A DNA stretch of 64,000 nucleotides. Source: Chitinophagaceae bacterium. Its GTDB lineage: Bacteria; Bacteroidota; Bacteroidia; Cytophagales; Cytophagaceae. The stretch is taken from the NCBI GenBank assembly GCA_028288405.1, contig JAQBNS010000052.1, forward strand, positions 30,284 through 94,283, in the 5' to 3' direction. The translations under genes and the position numbers were made by a program. The notes under the pieces were generated by a model, which was not told the origin of the DNA, did no database searches, and saw only the letters and a list, made by a program, of their open reading frames with translations. Positions 10,390-20,522 of this stretch are shown in pieces (within the stretch, counting starts at the first letter, position 1; each line of letters starts with the position of its first letter).

Positions 10390-11196
10390 ATGAGCAACAA
10401 CACATTTGCGCAGACCTTATTCGAAAGACATCAAAAAACGGATACCGCTCCTTCCACTTCCAGTGTATGCAAGCTCTTTACGCGTATTTTGCTGATGTTA
10501 TTTCCGGAACAGTCTCCTAAAAAATACCGTTCAGCAACCATCATCAAAGACCGTTTGGATATATACAACTCTGAGTTTAAAGAACTTTTGAATGTCATGC
10601 AGAAGCAGTTGGACAAAGATCCGGGCGTTATTTCGGCGGCTTTCATGGCTCAGCTTCCCAAGATTTACGAATTGTTGTGCGACGATATCAAGGCAACTTT
10701 AGCGGGTGATCCTGCGGCGAAAAGTGAGTATGAAGTGATTAGAACCTATCCTGGCTTTTACGCAATTGCCTTTCACCGCATGGCTCATACCTTGTATGAA
10801 TTGAATGTTCCTTTATTGCCCAGAATCCTTTCTGAATATGCCCATTCTAAAACAGGCATTGACATCCATCCGGGTGCACAAATTGGATCTAGCTTTTTCA
10901 TAGACCATGGCACCGGTGTAGTCATCGGAGAAACAGCCAGTATTGGTAAAAATGTAAAAATATACCAGGGCGTGACACTGGGAGCGCTGAGTGTAACCAA
11001 AGACATGGCTTCCCAAAAACGTCATCCAAGTATTGAAGACGATGTCATCGTATACTCAGGAGCGACGATTTTAGGCGGAGATACCGTCATCGGACACCAC
11101 AGTGTCATCGGTGGTAACGTATGGGTAATCGAAAGTATAGCACCACATTCGAAAGTATACAACCGTGCTCAACCTGAAGTAAGCACTAAAAAATAA
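10390..11196 (+). CDS. Serine O-acetyltransferase
   Basis: Hexapeptide-repeat domain (DIHPGAQIGSSFFIDHGTGVVIGETASIGKNVKIYQGVTLGA), next to cysM. Confidence 0.93.
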   Translation: MSNNTFAQTLFERHQKTDTAPSTSSVCKLFTRILLMLFPEQSPKKYRSATIIKDRLDIYNSEFKELLNVMQKQLDKDPGVISAAFMAQLPKIYELLCDDIKATLAGDPAAKSEYEVIRTYPGFYAIAFHRMAHTLYELNVPLLPRILSEYAHSKTGIDIHPGAQIGSSFFIDHGTGVVIGETASIGKNVKIYQGVTLGALSVTKDMASQKRHPSIEDDVIVYSGATILGGDTVIGHHSVIGGNVWVIESIAPHSKVYNRAQPEVSTKK

Positions 11197-11198
11197 CC

Positions 11199-12080
11199 AT
11201 GGCAGGATTATTAGATTTTATCGGCAACACGCCATTAGTAGAAATCAAACACCTCAACCCTAACCCGGCTGTTAAGATTTACGCAAAACTAGAAGGACAT
11301 AATCCCGGAGGAAGTGTAAAAGACAGAGCCGCTCTATCCCTTATCAAAGGAGCGCTCGAGCGAGGCGAAATAAAACCGGGTGATAAACTGATCGAAGCGA
11401 CAAGCGGCAATACGGGTATTGCCTTAGCGATGATCGCCCGTTTGTTTGACTTGGAAATCGAACTGGTCATGCCAGACAATTCTACCAAAGAACGTGTGTT
11501 GACCATGGAGGCTTTCGGGGCCAAAGTTATTTTAACTCCCGCAGCCATTTCTATGGAAGGAGCAAGAGACTATGCCGAGAACAAAGTCAAGGAAGGTGGT
11601 TACATCATGCTTAATCAATTTGGCAATCCTGACAACTGGAAAGGCCACTATACTTCTACCGGTCCGGAAATATGGAAAGACACCGATGGAAAAATCACAC
11701 ACTTCGTTTCATCTATGGGCACAACCGGAACCATCATGGGTGTATCTCGCTTTCTAAAAGAAAAAAACAAAGACATACAAATAGTCGGCGTTCAACCCGA
11801 TGAAAAGGCACGTATACCGGGCATCCGCAGATGGCCAATTGAGTACTTGCCAAAAATATTCGAAGCGCATCGCGTAGACCGAACCATGGATGTCAGCGAA
11901 ACGGAAGCGATTGAAATGACACGCCTGATGGCAAAGAAAGAAGCCATCTTCGCAGGCATGAGCAGCGGAGGAGCAATGGCTATCGCCATTAAACTAGCTA
12001 AAGAATTAAAAGAAGGAGTCATCGTGAGCATCGTATGCGATCGCGGCGATCGTTATTTATCTTCCGACTTGTTTGGGTAA
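11199..12080 (+). CDS. cysM: Cysteine synthase
   Basis: PLP lysine region (LEGHNPGGSVKDRAA) and ATSGNTGIALAMIA motif. Confidence 0.93.
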   Translation: MAGLLDFIGNTPLVEIKHLNPNPAVKIYAKLEGHNPGGSVKDRAALSLIKGALERGEIKPGDKLIEATSGNTGIALAMIARLFDLEIELVMPDNSTKERVLTMEAFGAKVILTPAAISMEGARDYAENKVKEGGYIMLNQFGNPDNWKGHYTSTGPEIWKDTDGKITHFVSSMGTTGTIMGVSRFLKEKNKDIQIVGVQPDEKARIPGIRRWPIEYLPKIFEAHRVDRTMDVSETEAIEMTRLMAKKEAIFAGMSSGGAMAIAIKLAKELKEGVIVSIVCDRGDRYLSSDLFG

Positions 12081-12084
12081 TTTA

Positions 12085-12215
12085 AAGTTGTAAGTGGTAA
12101 GTAAGCATTGCACATGCTTCTTATAAAAAATAATGCAACATCATTTAAACTATTCATTTTGTTTAAAGTGAAAGTATAGACCCTACTTGCCACTTACAAC
12201 TTATCACTTACAACT
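12085..12215. repeat. Heptamer-array inverted repeat, TAAGTKG family (copy 2)
   Basis: Arms 12085-12105 and 12185-12215. Right arm reverse complement AGTTGTA AGTGATA AGTTGTA AGTGGCA AGT. Ends 8 nt before the next ATG. Confidence 0.8.
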
Positions 12216-12223
12216 ATTTCATT

Positions 12224-12673
12224 ATGATAAAAAAGCTAATCCTTGGTCTTGCCGTCCTGCTAATTTTGATCCAATTCATCCGCATCGACAAAACAAATCC
12301 TCCACTTGACAAAACCAAAGACTTCATCACACTCACACACCCTTCTGATGAAATAAAAGGTATTCTTGTTACGTCTTGTTACGACTGTCACTCTAATGAA
12401 ACAACTTATCCATGGTACAGCAATGTAGCTCCCATATCCTGGTGGTTAAAAGATCACATCAACGAAGGACGCGAGCATCTCAATTTTTCTGTGTGGGGCA
12501 CTTATACAGAGAAACGTCAACAACATAAATTGGATGAATGCATAGAAGAAGTACACGAAGGCGAAATGCCCTTATCTACTTATACTTCTCTGCACAAAGA
12601 AGCAAAGCTATCTCCTGAGCAACAGGAAAAAATAAATACCTGGATTGCGACATTGATTAAGAAGAAACAGTAA
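12224..12673 (+). CDS. Haem-binding domain-containing protein
   Basis: SCYDCHSNETTYPWYSNVAPISWWLKDHINEGREHLNFSVW: CxxCH motif typical of the family. Confidence 0.85.
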   Translation: MIKKLILGLAVLLILIQFIRIDKTNPPLDKTKDFITLTHPSDEIKGILVTSCYDCHSNETTYPWYSNVAPISWWLKDHINEGREHLNFSVWGTYTEKRQQHKLDECIEEVHEGEMPLSTYTSLHKEAKLSPEQQEKINTWIATLIKKKQ

Positions 12674-12721
12674 TTTTTATCAAACAGACTTACCTCTAAA
12701 GGGGACTTGGCTTAAACTGTA

Positions 12722-12768
12722 AAATAAAAAGCTCATCGTATGTAATATGCAATGAGCTTTTTATTTTG
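12722..12768. terminator. Bidirectional terminator
   Basis: AATAAAAAGCTCAT...ATGAGCTTTTTATTTT. Confidence 0.75.
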
Positions 12769-12870
12769 TATCCTTCAGAGGATTCAGGGACAAGACTACT
12801 GTCTCACAACTGGAACAAAAAAACCTGCTGTTGGGCAGGTTCGTAAGTATTATAATCAAAAAGCTTTTGC

Positions 12871-13275
12871 TTATTCGTCGTCTTTATTTCTAAAAAACTT
12901 TTTCACTACACTACTGAAAGCATTTTTTGTCAATGGCTTCACTACATAGTCTTTTATCTGATCATTTTTTTCTGCTTTTTCTTTATCAGATGAATCATTA
13001 GAAGAAGTCAATACTACGACTTCAATATCCAATCCTATCTTTTTAAACTCTGCCATGAAATCCCAACCGTTCATTACGGGCATGTTCAAATCAAGAAAAA
13101 TCACTTCTGGCTTTTGATTCTTCTCCTCTTTCAAATCAATTAAAGCATCCTCTGCCTTAGTAAATGTTTTAATCTCTACATCAGGATGTATCTTACGAAT
13201 CAACATGGTGTTGAACTTATTTGACAATGGATCATCATCGATAAAAAATACCATTGGTTTAGCCGAAGTAGTCAT
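12871..13275 (-). CDS. Single-domain response regulator
   Basis: FFIDDDPLSN, IFLDLNMPVMNGWDF and VVKPL receiver motifs; no output domain. Confidence 0.9.
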   Translation of the reverse strand: MTTSAKPMVFFIDDDPLSNKFNTMLIRKIHPDVEIKTFTKAEDALIDLKEEKNQKPEVIFLDLNMPVMNGWDFMAEFKKIGLDIEVVVLTSSNDSSDKEKAEKNDQIKDYVVKPLTKNAFSSVVKKFFRNKDDE

Positions 13276-13282
13276 AGTATTA

Positions 13283-14629
13283 CTAATTTTTAAATTGAAT
13301 TATAAACGTTGTGCCTTCATTTATTTTACTTTCAACGGATATGCGCCCTCCCAACATTTCTACATTGGACCTTACCAAAAACAATCCGATGCCTCGTCCT
13401 TCTGTCTTCTCTCCAAAAGTATGATAAAGCATAAAAACTCTATCATTATATTTCTCTAAGTCAATACCAGCGCCGTTATCACTGACTCTGATTTCTGTGT
13501 ACTCTTCTGTTTTACTTGCCGTCACTATAATTTCCGGATACCTATCGGATTTGCTATAGCGTATTGAATTTTGAAACAGATTAAATAGAATACTATGCAA
13601 TATCGTCTTTATCGTAACCAAATTCAAATCTCTTTCGAATTCTTCTTTGATGATTGCACCCGAGTGCTGAATTTCAGCAGCCAAAGAAACACCAACATTC
13701 TGAATGGCACCAGAAAGACTTACCACTCTTTTATTCTCTAACAATAAGTTTTTAGCGCTTAAAAGCACATTCAGATCCATGACGATCTCGTCCAGCTGTT
13801 CGGCAGATTCCTTTATACTCTCTATGACATGATCGTTCTGAACACCGTGTTCATTGGCTTCATAGAGGCTCACAAAACCTTTGATATTGGACAAAGGAGA
13901 TCTGATATTGTGTGATACGATATAACTGAATTGTTCCAGATTTTTATAACTGACCGATAAATCTTTGAATAGTTTACTTGTATATTCTTCCGACTTAATA
14001 CGCTTTATAGCCTCTTCCTCCAGTCTTTCTTGTTTCTGTACAAGGCTGTCAGTAAGGAGTTGGTAATATTTGGTATAATTATAAAACAATAGAAATATGA
14101 GGAATAAGTTAAAACTCATATTCAAATAATAGATGTCTAAACTTCCAACTTGCTCCCATGAATAAGGCGCAACAGTATATGCTTTGGCAAAAAAAACCAT
14201 CACGACAAATACCAACTCTAAAGCTATCGCATAAGCAATTAATTTCTTTTGATCTAAATCGAAAATCCAAAATATGAAAAGAGGGCCTGTTAAAAAATAC
14301 AAATGAAAGCCAGAATCAAAACCAATAAAATAAGACATCCCCAAAATACCCATGTTCGTTCCAAAGATGAGCAGGTAGTTGCCGGCGCTATAATACTTGA
14401 AGTAGTTAAGAACTATAACAATGAAAAAGGACACGTGAAAAAGAAAAACAACGATTACCGGATACCATAAACCGGCCATTGAAAAAATAAAATAATAGGG
14501 AGAGATAATCAGGATACCAATGATGCAAAGTAAATTCATTGATTTAAGCCTGTATTGTTTTTCAAAAGCTATAGCTTCTGTAACTCCAGCATGAGTGATC
14601 TCAGCAACAATTTTCTTTAAATTCCACAT
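13283..14629 (-). CDS. Sensor histidine kinase
   Basis: SYIVSHNIRSPLSNIKG H-box, GAGIDLEKY and GRGIGLFLV ATPase motifs, N-terminal TM helices. Confidence 0.9.
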   Translation of the reverse strand: MWNLKKIVAEITHAGVTEAIAFEKQYRLKSMNLLCIIGILIISPYYFIFSMAGLWYPVIVVFLFHVSFFIVIVLNYFKYYSAGNYLLIFGTNMGILGMSYFIGFDSGFHLYFLTGPLFIFWIFDLDQKKLIAYAIALELVFVVMVFFAKAYTVAPYSWEQVGSLDIYYLNMSFNLFLIFLLFYNYTKYYQLLTDSLVQKQERLEEEAIKRIKSEEYTSKLFKDLSVSYKNLEQFSYIVSHNIRSPLSNIKGFVSLYEANEHGVQNDHVIESIKESAEQLDEIVMDLNVLLSAKNLLLENKRVVSLSGAIQNVGVSLAAEIQHSGAIIKEEFERDLNLVTIKTILHSILFNLFQNSIRYSKSDRYPEIIVTASKTEEYTEIRVSDNGAGIDLEKYNDRVFMLYHTFGEKTEGRGIGLFLVRSNVEMLGGRISVESKINEGTTFIIQFKN

Positions 14630-15198
14630 GCCTAGGTTATGTACTATTATATTGACTTACCACGAATTAACCCTGGCTCAACACCCCAAAATCTCAAATT
14701 GGTCTGCTTGTATACGTGAAGCATCTGCTGACGGTTTCTTATATCAGATGTAATCCTCTCAAATTTTCACCCTTCTCATAATTTCCTATCCTCCATATAG
14801 AATCCTGTTCCACCTTAATAAAAGCTAATTATCTCGGTTTAAAGTCAACATTTTCCAAAAAATGTGACCCCTTAAACATCAAACCTTATACGAACGAATA
14901 TTTAAGCCTTCTAGAAGGAGCAGCAACCTGTAGAAATAATACACACTTGTTTTTTGGCAATAAAAAATATCTATCAACAACACTTTAAAGAAAACGAATA
15001 CCTCAAAAACGCAGATAAATACTATAACACAACCTGTCTACATCAACTATAAAAACATAAGCAACAATTCACAAAGTCAGTAATGACAGGCATTACAGCG
15101 CTAAATTCATACTATTGAATTCTTCTCTTTAGTTATTAAAAACAACTCTAAAGTCATAATTTTGCTGTCGATCCTGTGGACATATTATAATACTTTAG

Positions 15199-15206
15199 TA
15201 TATTTG
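15199..15206 (+). promoter_or_regulatory. TATATTTG -7 element
   Basis: TATATTTG ends 10 nt before the ATG at 15217. Confidence 0.4.
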
Positions 15207-15216
15207 ATCTAACGAG

Positions 15217-16551
15217 ATGAAAAGACCCATTAGAAATATTGCCATAGGACTGAGCACCCTTGTCCTGTTCTTTTTTATTTTATCTTATTACAGCCACCTG
15301 GTCTACAATGCCGCTTTAGATGGAAAAAATTCAGGTTTCATCGCGCATCATTTGACTAATTTTGCGAATTATCCAAATAAGATTGAAGAAGTCCTCACGT
15401 CAACAGAATTAGCTGGCATTCCTTCGACATACCTTAAACTGGACGCCAATTTTAAAGAGGTCAATACTCTTTCTTACAATTTATATGCAGTAAATTCTTT
15501 CTGGAACACGGATGGAGGCTACTGGGATATCAAATTATTTAACCTGCGCCAAGATTCCGTTTTATACAATTGGAAACTAAAAAAAAATGGATTGAATTTC
15601 GAAACGACTCATTGGGTATTTTCCAATGCGGTACCTCGAAGCTGCCTTATACTCCCAGACAAGTCTCTTATTTTAAGTGCAGATGAAAGTGCTAATCTGA
15701 TGAGATTAGATGCTCAATCAAATGTTATGTGGATCAATCACGATCTCATATTCCATCACACCATGAATTTTGGTGAAGACAGCACCATATGGACCTGTAC
15801 ATCTGATCCAGAGATAAAAGGTAATATACCTGTTAAAGGCATTCAAAATTTTAATGGAAATATCTACCGCTACAGAGAAAACTATATTACTCAACTTGAC
15901 AAGAACACGGGAAAAATTATTTTTCATAAAGGCGTTTCTGATATCTTAAAAGAAAATCATTACAAAAACTTCTTATGCGGGGTAAGTGATCCCGATAAAT
16001 ATCCTTATGATCCAATGCACTTAAATGATATTCAACCTTTACTAAAAGATTCCAAGCACTGGAAAAAAGGTGACTTATTGCTTAGTCTAAGAGATCGCTC
16101 ATTGATTCTACTTTACAGACCTTCAACCAATAAAATTATCAGACTTATCTTTGGCGAATTTCTTAATCAGCATGATCCTAACGTAATTTCTGATGATGAA
16201 ATTTCCATTTTCAATAATAATTATATCCAACATGAAAATGACACGTTAGATAATGTATGTATTATAACGGATACATTGTGTGCTTCTGAAATCATGATCT
16301 ACAATTTTAATGATTCAACTTTTACCAGGCTTTTAAATAATCATTTAATAAAAGAAAAAATTTGGACTGAAACCCAAGGAGTACATAGGATACTAAAGAA
16401 TGGAGATATCTTCATTGAATCTCAAAATAAAGGGAAACTCTATATCCTTAATAAATCAGGATTCGTATACAAAAAAATGTTGCATGCTCCGTTAGAAAAT
16501 TACGCCTATCATACTAATTGGATAAGAATCTACGAACAAATACCCTACTAA
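15217..16551 (+). CDS. Arylsulfotransferase (ASST)-like beta-propeller protein
   Basis: IFHHTMNFGEDSTIW, HLNDIQPLL, GDLLLSLRDRSLILLYRPSTNKIIRL, QHDPNVISDDEISIFNNN; signal anchor. Confidence 0.75.
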   Translation: MKRPIRNIAIGLSTLVLFFFILSYYSHLVYNAALDGKNSGFIAHHLTNFANYPNKIEEVLTSTELAGIPSTYLKLDANFKEVNTLSYNLYAVNSFWNTDGGYWDIKLFNLRQDSVLYNWKLKKNGLNFETTHWVFSNAVPRSCLILPDKSLILSADESANLMRLDAQSNVMWINHDLIFHHTMNFGEDSTIWTCTSDPEIKGNIPVKGIQNFNGNIYRYRENYITQLDKNTGKIIFHKGVSDILKENHYKNFLCGVSDPDKYPYDPMHLNDIQPLLKDSKHWKKGDLLLSLRDRSLILLYRPSTNKIIRLIFGEFLNQHDPNVISDDEISIFNNNYIQHENDTLDNVCIITDTLCASEIMIYNFNDSTFTRLLNNHLIKEKIWTETQGVHRILKNGDIFIESQNKGKLYILNKSGFVYKKMLHAPLENYAYHTNWIRIYEQIPY

Positions 16552-16557
16552 TATCAT

Positions 16558-16722
16558 ATGTTGAGCACCTTATTATACATTGGACCAGGTCTAGGTATTG
16601 GAACCATATTGCTAGTTCTTATTATCTTGTTAATTGTTGCGGTAAGCTTTGGCTTAATTTTGTGGATTCCTATTAAAAACTTCTTTAAATGGATATTCTC
16701 TACTAAGTCGTCCAGCAAATGA
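16558..16722 (+). CDS. Small hydrophobic protein (54 aa) between ASST-like and sulfotransferase genes
   Basis: MLSTLLYIGPGLGIGTILLVLIILLIVAVSFGLILWIPIKNFFKWIFSTKSSSK. Stop overlaps the downstream start (ATGA). Absent from the ORF track. Confidence 0.7.
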   Translation: MLSTLLYIGPGLGIGTILLVLIILLIVAVSFGLILWIPIKNFFKWIFSTKSSSK

Positions 16723-18110
16723 TTTTAGGACTGCTAATCCTCTTTTCTTCCTTATTACTTTCTACGGGATTAGTTATTTGCAGGACTTCATTTTTCCGCA
16801 TGGCACGTCACACCATGGCCATGCTCAATACCATTATTGACACACAGTCCGACGACACAGTCAAACAGAAATTATTGATTCGCAACTTAAGCAATCTGAT
16901 CCTCTCTTTATTCCTCTTTTCTTTTTTGATTACTTGCATTTTTGCGCTATCACTGCTTCCACTTTTAGTCTATGCCAACTTTAATTGGATTGCACTAACA
17001 AACTTAGACTGGAGTTATTTTTCTTACGGTGCATTGCTTATTGGAAGCTCTATTCCATTTGTATTGCTTGCACTAAAAAAAGAAAGGGGAGATTATTCAG
17101 AGTGGTCCATGCTGCTGCACCGCATGATTTTAGACAATGAAAATATTGCAAAACAACTCTTTGCCTTTGAGAAAAAACTATTCGCATCAAAAATCAAACA
17201 GCCCAAATCACATTTTGTAATCGTCTCAGGCCTTGCCAGATCAGGCACCAGCGCTTTAACTACTTTATTGCACGAGTCAGGAATTTTTCATTCTTTGAGC
17301 TATGCCAATATGCCATTTTTACTAAGTCCCAACAGTTGGAAAAAAGTTTATGATCCCACAAGTAAACATTTAAAGGAGCGTGCACATGGAGACAAAGTAC
17401 TGTTTGGATACACGACAATAGAAGCGTTGGAAGAATACTTTTTCAAAGCACACCTGCACAATAGTTTTATTCATGAGAAAACATTGAGTGAACATACTGT
17501 AGATGAAAAAACATACCAAAGCTATTTGCAGTATCAACAATTATTACAAAAAAACAATACGACCACATACCTGGCGAAGAATAACAATTTTATTCTCCGT
17601 TACCGCTCCTTGCGTGAGCTAAACAAAGATTTCAAAGTTATTTTCATTTTTAGAAATCCTATAGAACATGCTTATTCTTTATTTAAGCAACACCAGCGAT
17701 TTAAAGTATTACACAAGGAAGATCCTTTCTCTTTAGAATACATGAACTGGCTCGGGCATCATGAGTTCGGAGCGAACCTTAAACACTTTCAATTTGTCAC
17801 AACTAGTATTCCGGAAAATGCAGATCCTGATTCCATGGATTATTGGCTGCATACCTGGATCAACTATTATACAATGATTCTAAATCTGGAAGACGATCCA
17901 AACAGGATGTTATTGCAGTACGAAGATTTTTTGCATGAGCCACGCAAAACTGTTCATGTGTTGTCTGATTTTATTGGGTTATCGATTCCAATTCATAAAC
18001 TGGAGCCGTTTAAAAATGACAACTCGTACACAGGAGAGTTGAACCCATCGCTGAAACAGCAATGCCTCGACTTGTATGTAAAGTTGATGGCGAGGAAAGC
18101 AAGTATATAA
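16719..18110 (+). CDS. Membrane-anchored sulfotransferase family protein
   Basis: N-terminal TM helices, 5'-PSB-like loop (VIVSGLARSGTSALTTLLHESG), later FIFRNPIEHAYSLFKQH. Confidence 0.85.
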   Translation: MILGLLILFSSLLLSTGLVICRTSFFRMARHTMAMLNTIIDTQSDDTVKQKLLIRNLSNLILSLFLFSFLITCIFALSLLPLLVYANFNWIALTNLDWSYFSYGALLIGSSIPFVLLALKKERGDYSEWSMLLHRMILDNENIAKQLFAFEKKLFASKIKQPKSHFVIVSGLARSGTSALTTLLHESGIFHSLSYANMPFLLSPNSWKKVYDPTSKHLKERAHGDKVLFGYTTIEALEEYFFKAHLHNSFIHEKTLSEHTVDEKTYQSYLQYQQLLQKNNTTTYLAKNNNFILRYRSLRELNKDFKVIFIFRNPIEHAYSLFKQHQRFKVLHKEDPFSLEYMNWLGHHEFGANLKHFQFVTTSIPENADPDSMDYWLHTWINYYTMILNLEDDPNRMLLQYEDFLHEPRKTVHVLSDFIGLSIPIHKLEPFKNDNSYTGELNPSLKQQCLDLYVKLMARKASI

Positions 18111-18115
18111 AAAAT

Positions 18116-18652
18116 CTAATGAATTTGAACAGCTGGTTTTTGAGTATAGTCCATGATTTCTATACCATTCAACAAACCGGAAACAGTTCTTGCTTTTTTT
18201 ACGATATCACTGTAGCTGCCGTTAGCAATAACAATTTTCTTATAGTTATCTTTCTTCAGGTTAAGATTCACATTGCCGCTGTATGAGTAGGTCTGAGCCC
18301 CGCCCATAGCCAGATTATTTGAAAACATTTTACCTGATGATGTAATCGTAATGGTTTTACATTCAAATAGTTTTTTCCATTCTCCCACTTTTACACCGAA
18401 GGTAGAAGTATATTCTCTGTAAACTGAATTTTCGAAATCTATACTGATTCTCTTTGTCGTAGTTAAAAATAACAAGGCTGCCAATAATAAAATAAAGCCT
18501 ATAATCAGACCCGCTATAGACAAAGAGAGCATGAATAAAAGCGACAGGATCACTACGCCATAGCACAATACTTTAGAAACAGGAGAAACCAATTCTTCTG
18601 TTTTTGCATCGTACAGCTTAAGGTTGCCGCTATCTAAAGTAGCTGTTGTCAT
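18116..18652 (-). CDS. Hypothetical membrane protein
   Basis: Two TM helices followed by a soluble domain; family not recognised. Confidence 0.6.
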   Translation of the reverse strand: MTTATLDSGNLKLYDAKTEELVSPVSKVLCYGVVILSLLFMLSLSIAGLIIGFILLLAALLFLTTTKRISIDFENSVYREYTSTFGVKVGEWKKLFECKTITITSSGKMFSNNLAMGGAQTYSYSGNVNLNLKKDNYKKIVIANGSYSDIVKKARTVSGLLNGIEIMDYTQKPAVQIH

Positions 18653-18691
18653 ACTCTTACTTTAAAAATCAAATAACTTATTGCAAAACAA

Positions 18692-20005
18692 TTATTGTAT
18701 AACACTCGCATACAAATCAAACTCCGTTGCATCGTCAACGACCACCGTTACAAAATCACCCAAACGTAAATACACATCTTTGGCTTCAATCAACACTTCG
18801 TTGTCCACCTCCGGTGAATCGTGCTCTGTACGACCAATAAAATATCCACCTTCTTTACGATCGATCAAGACTTTGTAAGTCTTTCCAATTTTTTCCTGAT
18901 TAAGCGCTGTAGAAATAGCTTCTTGTATTTCCATGATGACATCGGCACGACGCTGTTTCTCTTCCGCAGGGATACTGTCTTCTAAGGAGAAAGCATGCGT
19001 GTTTTCTTCGTGTGAATATTGAAAAACACCGAGACGCTCAAAACGTTGTTCTTTTACAAAATCACACAACTGTTGAAATTGTTCTTCCGTTTCTCCAGGA
19101 TGACCTACAATCAATGTGGTACGAATCGCAATGCCAGGCACTTCTTTTCTAATCGTTGCCAGCAATTCTTCCGTACGATGGCGGCTGATGCCACGACGCA
19201 TGATCTTCAGCATGTCCGTGGACGCATGCTGTAACGGCATGTCCAGGTAATTGCAAATATTAGCACGCTCTTTCATGATCGGAAGAATTTCTTCCGGAAA
19301 CTGAGAAGGATAAGCATATTGTAAACGGATCCATTCCAAACCCGGTACGTCAGAAAGAGCTGTCAGCAAGTCCGCTAATCTTCTTTCGCCATAATTATCC
19401 AAACCGTAATAGGTAAGATCCTGCGCGATCAGAATAACTTCTTTCGTTCCGTTCTTCACGTGGTTAGTGGCCTCCGTCACCAATTCTTCAATGGCACGGG
19501 AGACATTCTTTCCTCTCATCAATGGGATGGCACAGAAAGAACAAGGACGATCACAGCCTTCCGCGATTTTCATGTAAGCGAAATGCTTGGGTGTAGTGAT
19601 AAATCGCTCGCCTACTAGTTCATGTTTATAATCGGCTTTGAATCTTTTCAATAAAGAAGCCAATTCATTGGTACCGAAAAAAGCATCTACTGTCGGCATT
19701 TCTTTTTCCAACTCATCTTTGTAACGGTGCGACAAACAGCCCGTCACATAAAGCTTATCGATCACACCTTGTTCCTTCGCATCTACATAACGCAGGATTG
19801 TGTCGATCGATTCCTGTTTGGCATTATCAATGAAGCCGCAGGTATTGACAATAACTACATTAGACTGATCATTCTTCGCTTCGTGAGAAACATCAATGCC
19901 ATTGCCACGCAGCTGAGTAAATATATTTTCAGAATCCACTAAGTTTTTAGAACAACCCAGAGTGACGATATTTACTTTTACTTTCTTATTGCCTTTTGCT
20001 TTCAT
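18692..20005 (-). CDS. rimO: Ribosomal protein S12 methylthiotransferase
   Basis: VNIVTLGCSKNLVDSE, IAEGCDRPCSFCAIPLMRG, C-terminal TRAM region. MKAKGNKK start preferred over 20038. Confidence 0.93.
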   Translation of the reverse strand: MKAKGNKKVKVNIVTLGCSKNLVDSENIFTQLRGNGIDVSHEAKNDQSNVVIVNTCGFIDNAKQESIDTILRYVDAKEQGVIDKLYVTGCLSHRYKDELEKEMPTVDAFFGTNELASLLKRFKADYKHELVGERFITTPKHFAYMKIAEGCDRPCSFCAIPLMRGKNVSRAIEELVTEATNHVKNGTKEVILIAQDLTYYGLDNYGERRLADLLTALSDVPGLEWIRLQYAYPSQFPEEILPIMKERANICNYLDMPLQHASTDMLKIMRRGISRHRTEELLATIRKEVPGIAIRTTLIVGHPGETEEQFQQLCDFVKEQRFERLGVFQYSHEENTHAFSLEDSIPAEEKQRRADVIMEIQEAISTALNQEKIGKTYKVLIDRKEGGYFIGRTEHDSPEVDNEVLIEAKDVYLRLGDFVTVVVDDATEFDLYASVIQ

Positions 20006-20015
20006 GACGTAGTGT

Positions 20016-20522
20016 TTAATACACAGCCTTATAATCAATTTCTAATTTCACCGTAGATACAGAATCCTTATTTACCGTTACCGGAAAATAAAATCCTTCT
20101 TCATCCATCTTTGAATACAGTCTGTTGTTTTCCAAAATGAACAAAGAGTATTTACCAGGTTTTATTTTTCTCTCAAAATAACCCTCCGGATTTGATTCCA
20201 TAGAGTCTATCAATTGCTCGTATACATTATTGACGAAATCTCCTTCGGCTATGTCAACTGCACGAATATTGGTCTGTGTGTAAATGTATATTTTCCGCTG
20301 CACACCGTACAATACTCCTTCTTCACTCCTCAATTTATCGGTGGCATCAAACTCACCTTGTTTGAAGATGACAGAACCGGCAATGCCTTCCGATATAGAA
20401 ATGGGAATTAATTTTTCACGCGAGCCTTGCCCTCCTTTTTTGGAAGAAGAGCAAGCCATTAAAAAAAATAACGAAGCAGTAAGTAAACTACGAACGTTTA
20501 AATAATGATTCCACGAAAGCAT
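20016..20522 (-). CDS. Hypothetical lipoprotein
   Basis: Start MLSWNHYLNVRSLLTASLFFLMACSSSKK with lipobox; FERKIKPGKYSLFI. Start overlaps the ftsY 3' end. Confidence 0.65.
   Translation of the reverse strand: MLSWNHYLNVRSLLTASLFFLMACSSSKKGGQGSREKLIPISISEGIAGSVIFKQGEFDATDKLRSEEGVLYGVQRKIYIYTQTNIRAVDIAEGDFVNNVYEQLIDSMESNPEGYFERKIKPGKYSLFILENNRLYSKMDEEGFYFPVTVNKDSVSTVKLEIDYKAVY

Noticed and set aside
14630-15216. ~590-bp AT-rich intergenic region searched for an ncRNA or missed gene
   Set aside because: No ORF, strong hairpin or repeat beyond the TATATTTG promoter box could be supported by eye.
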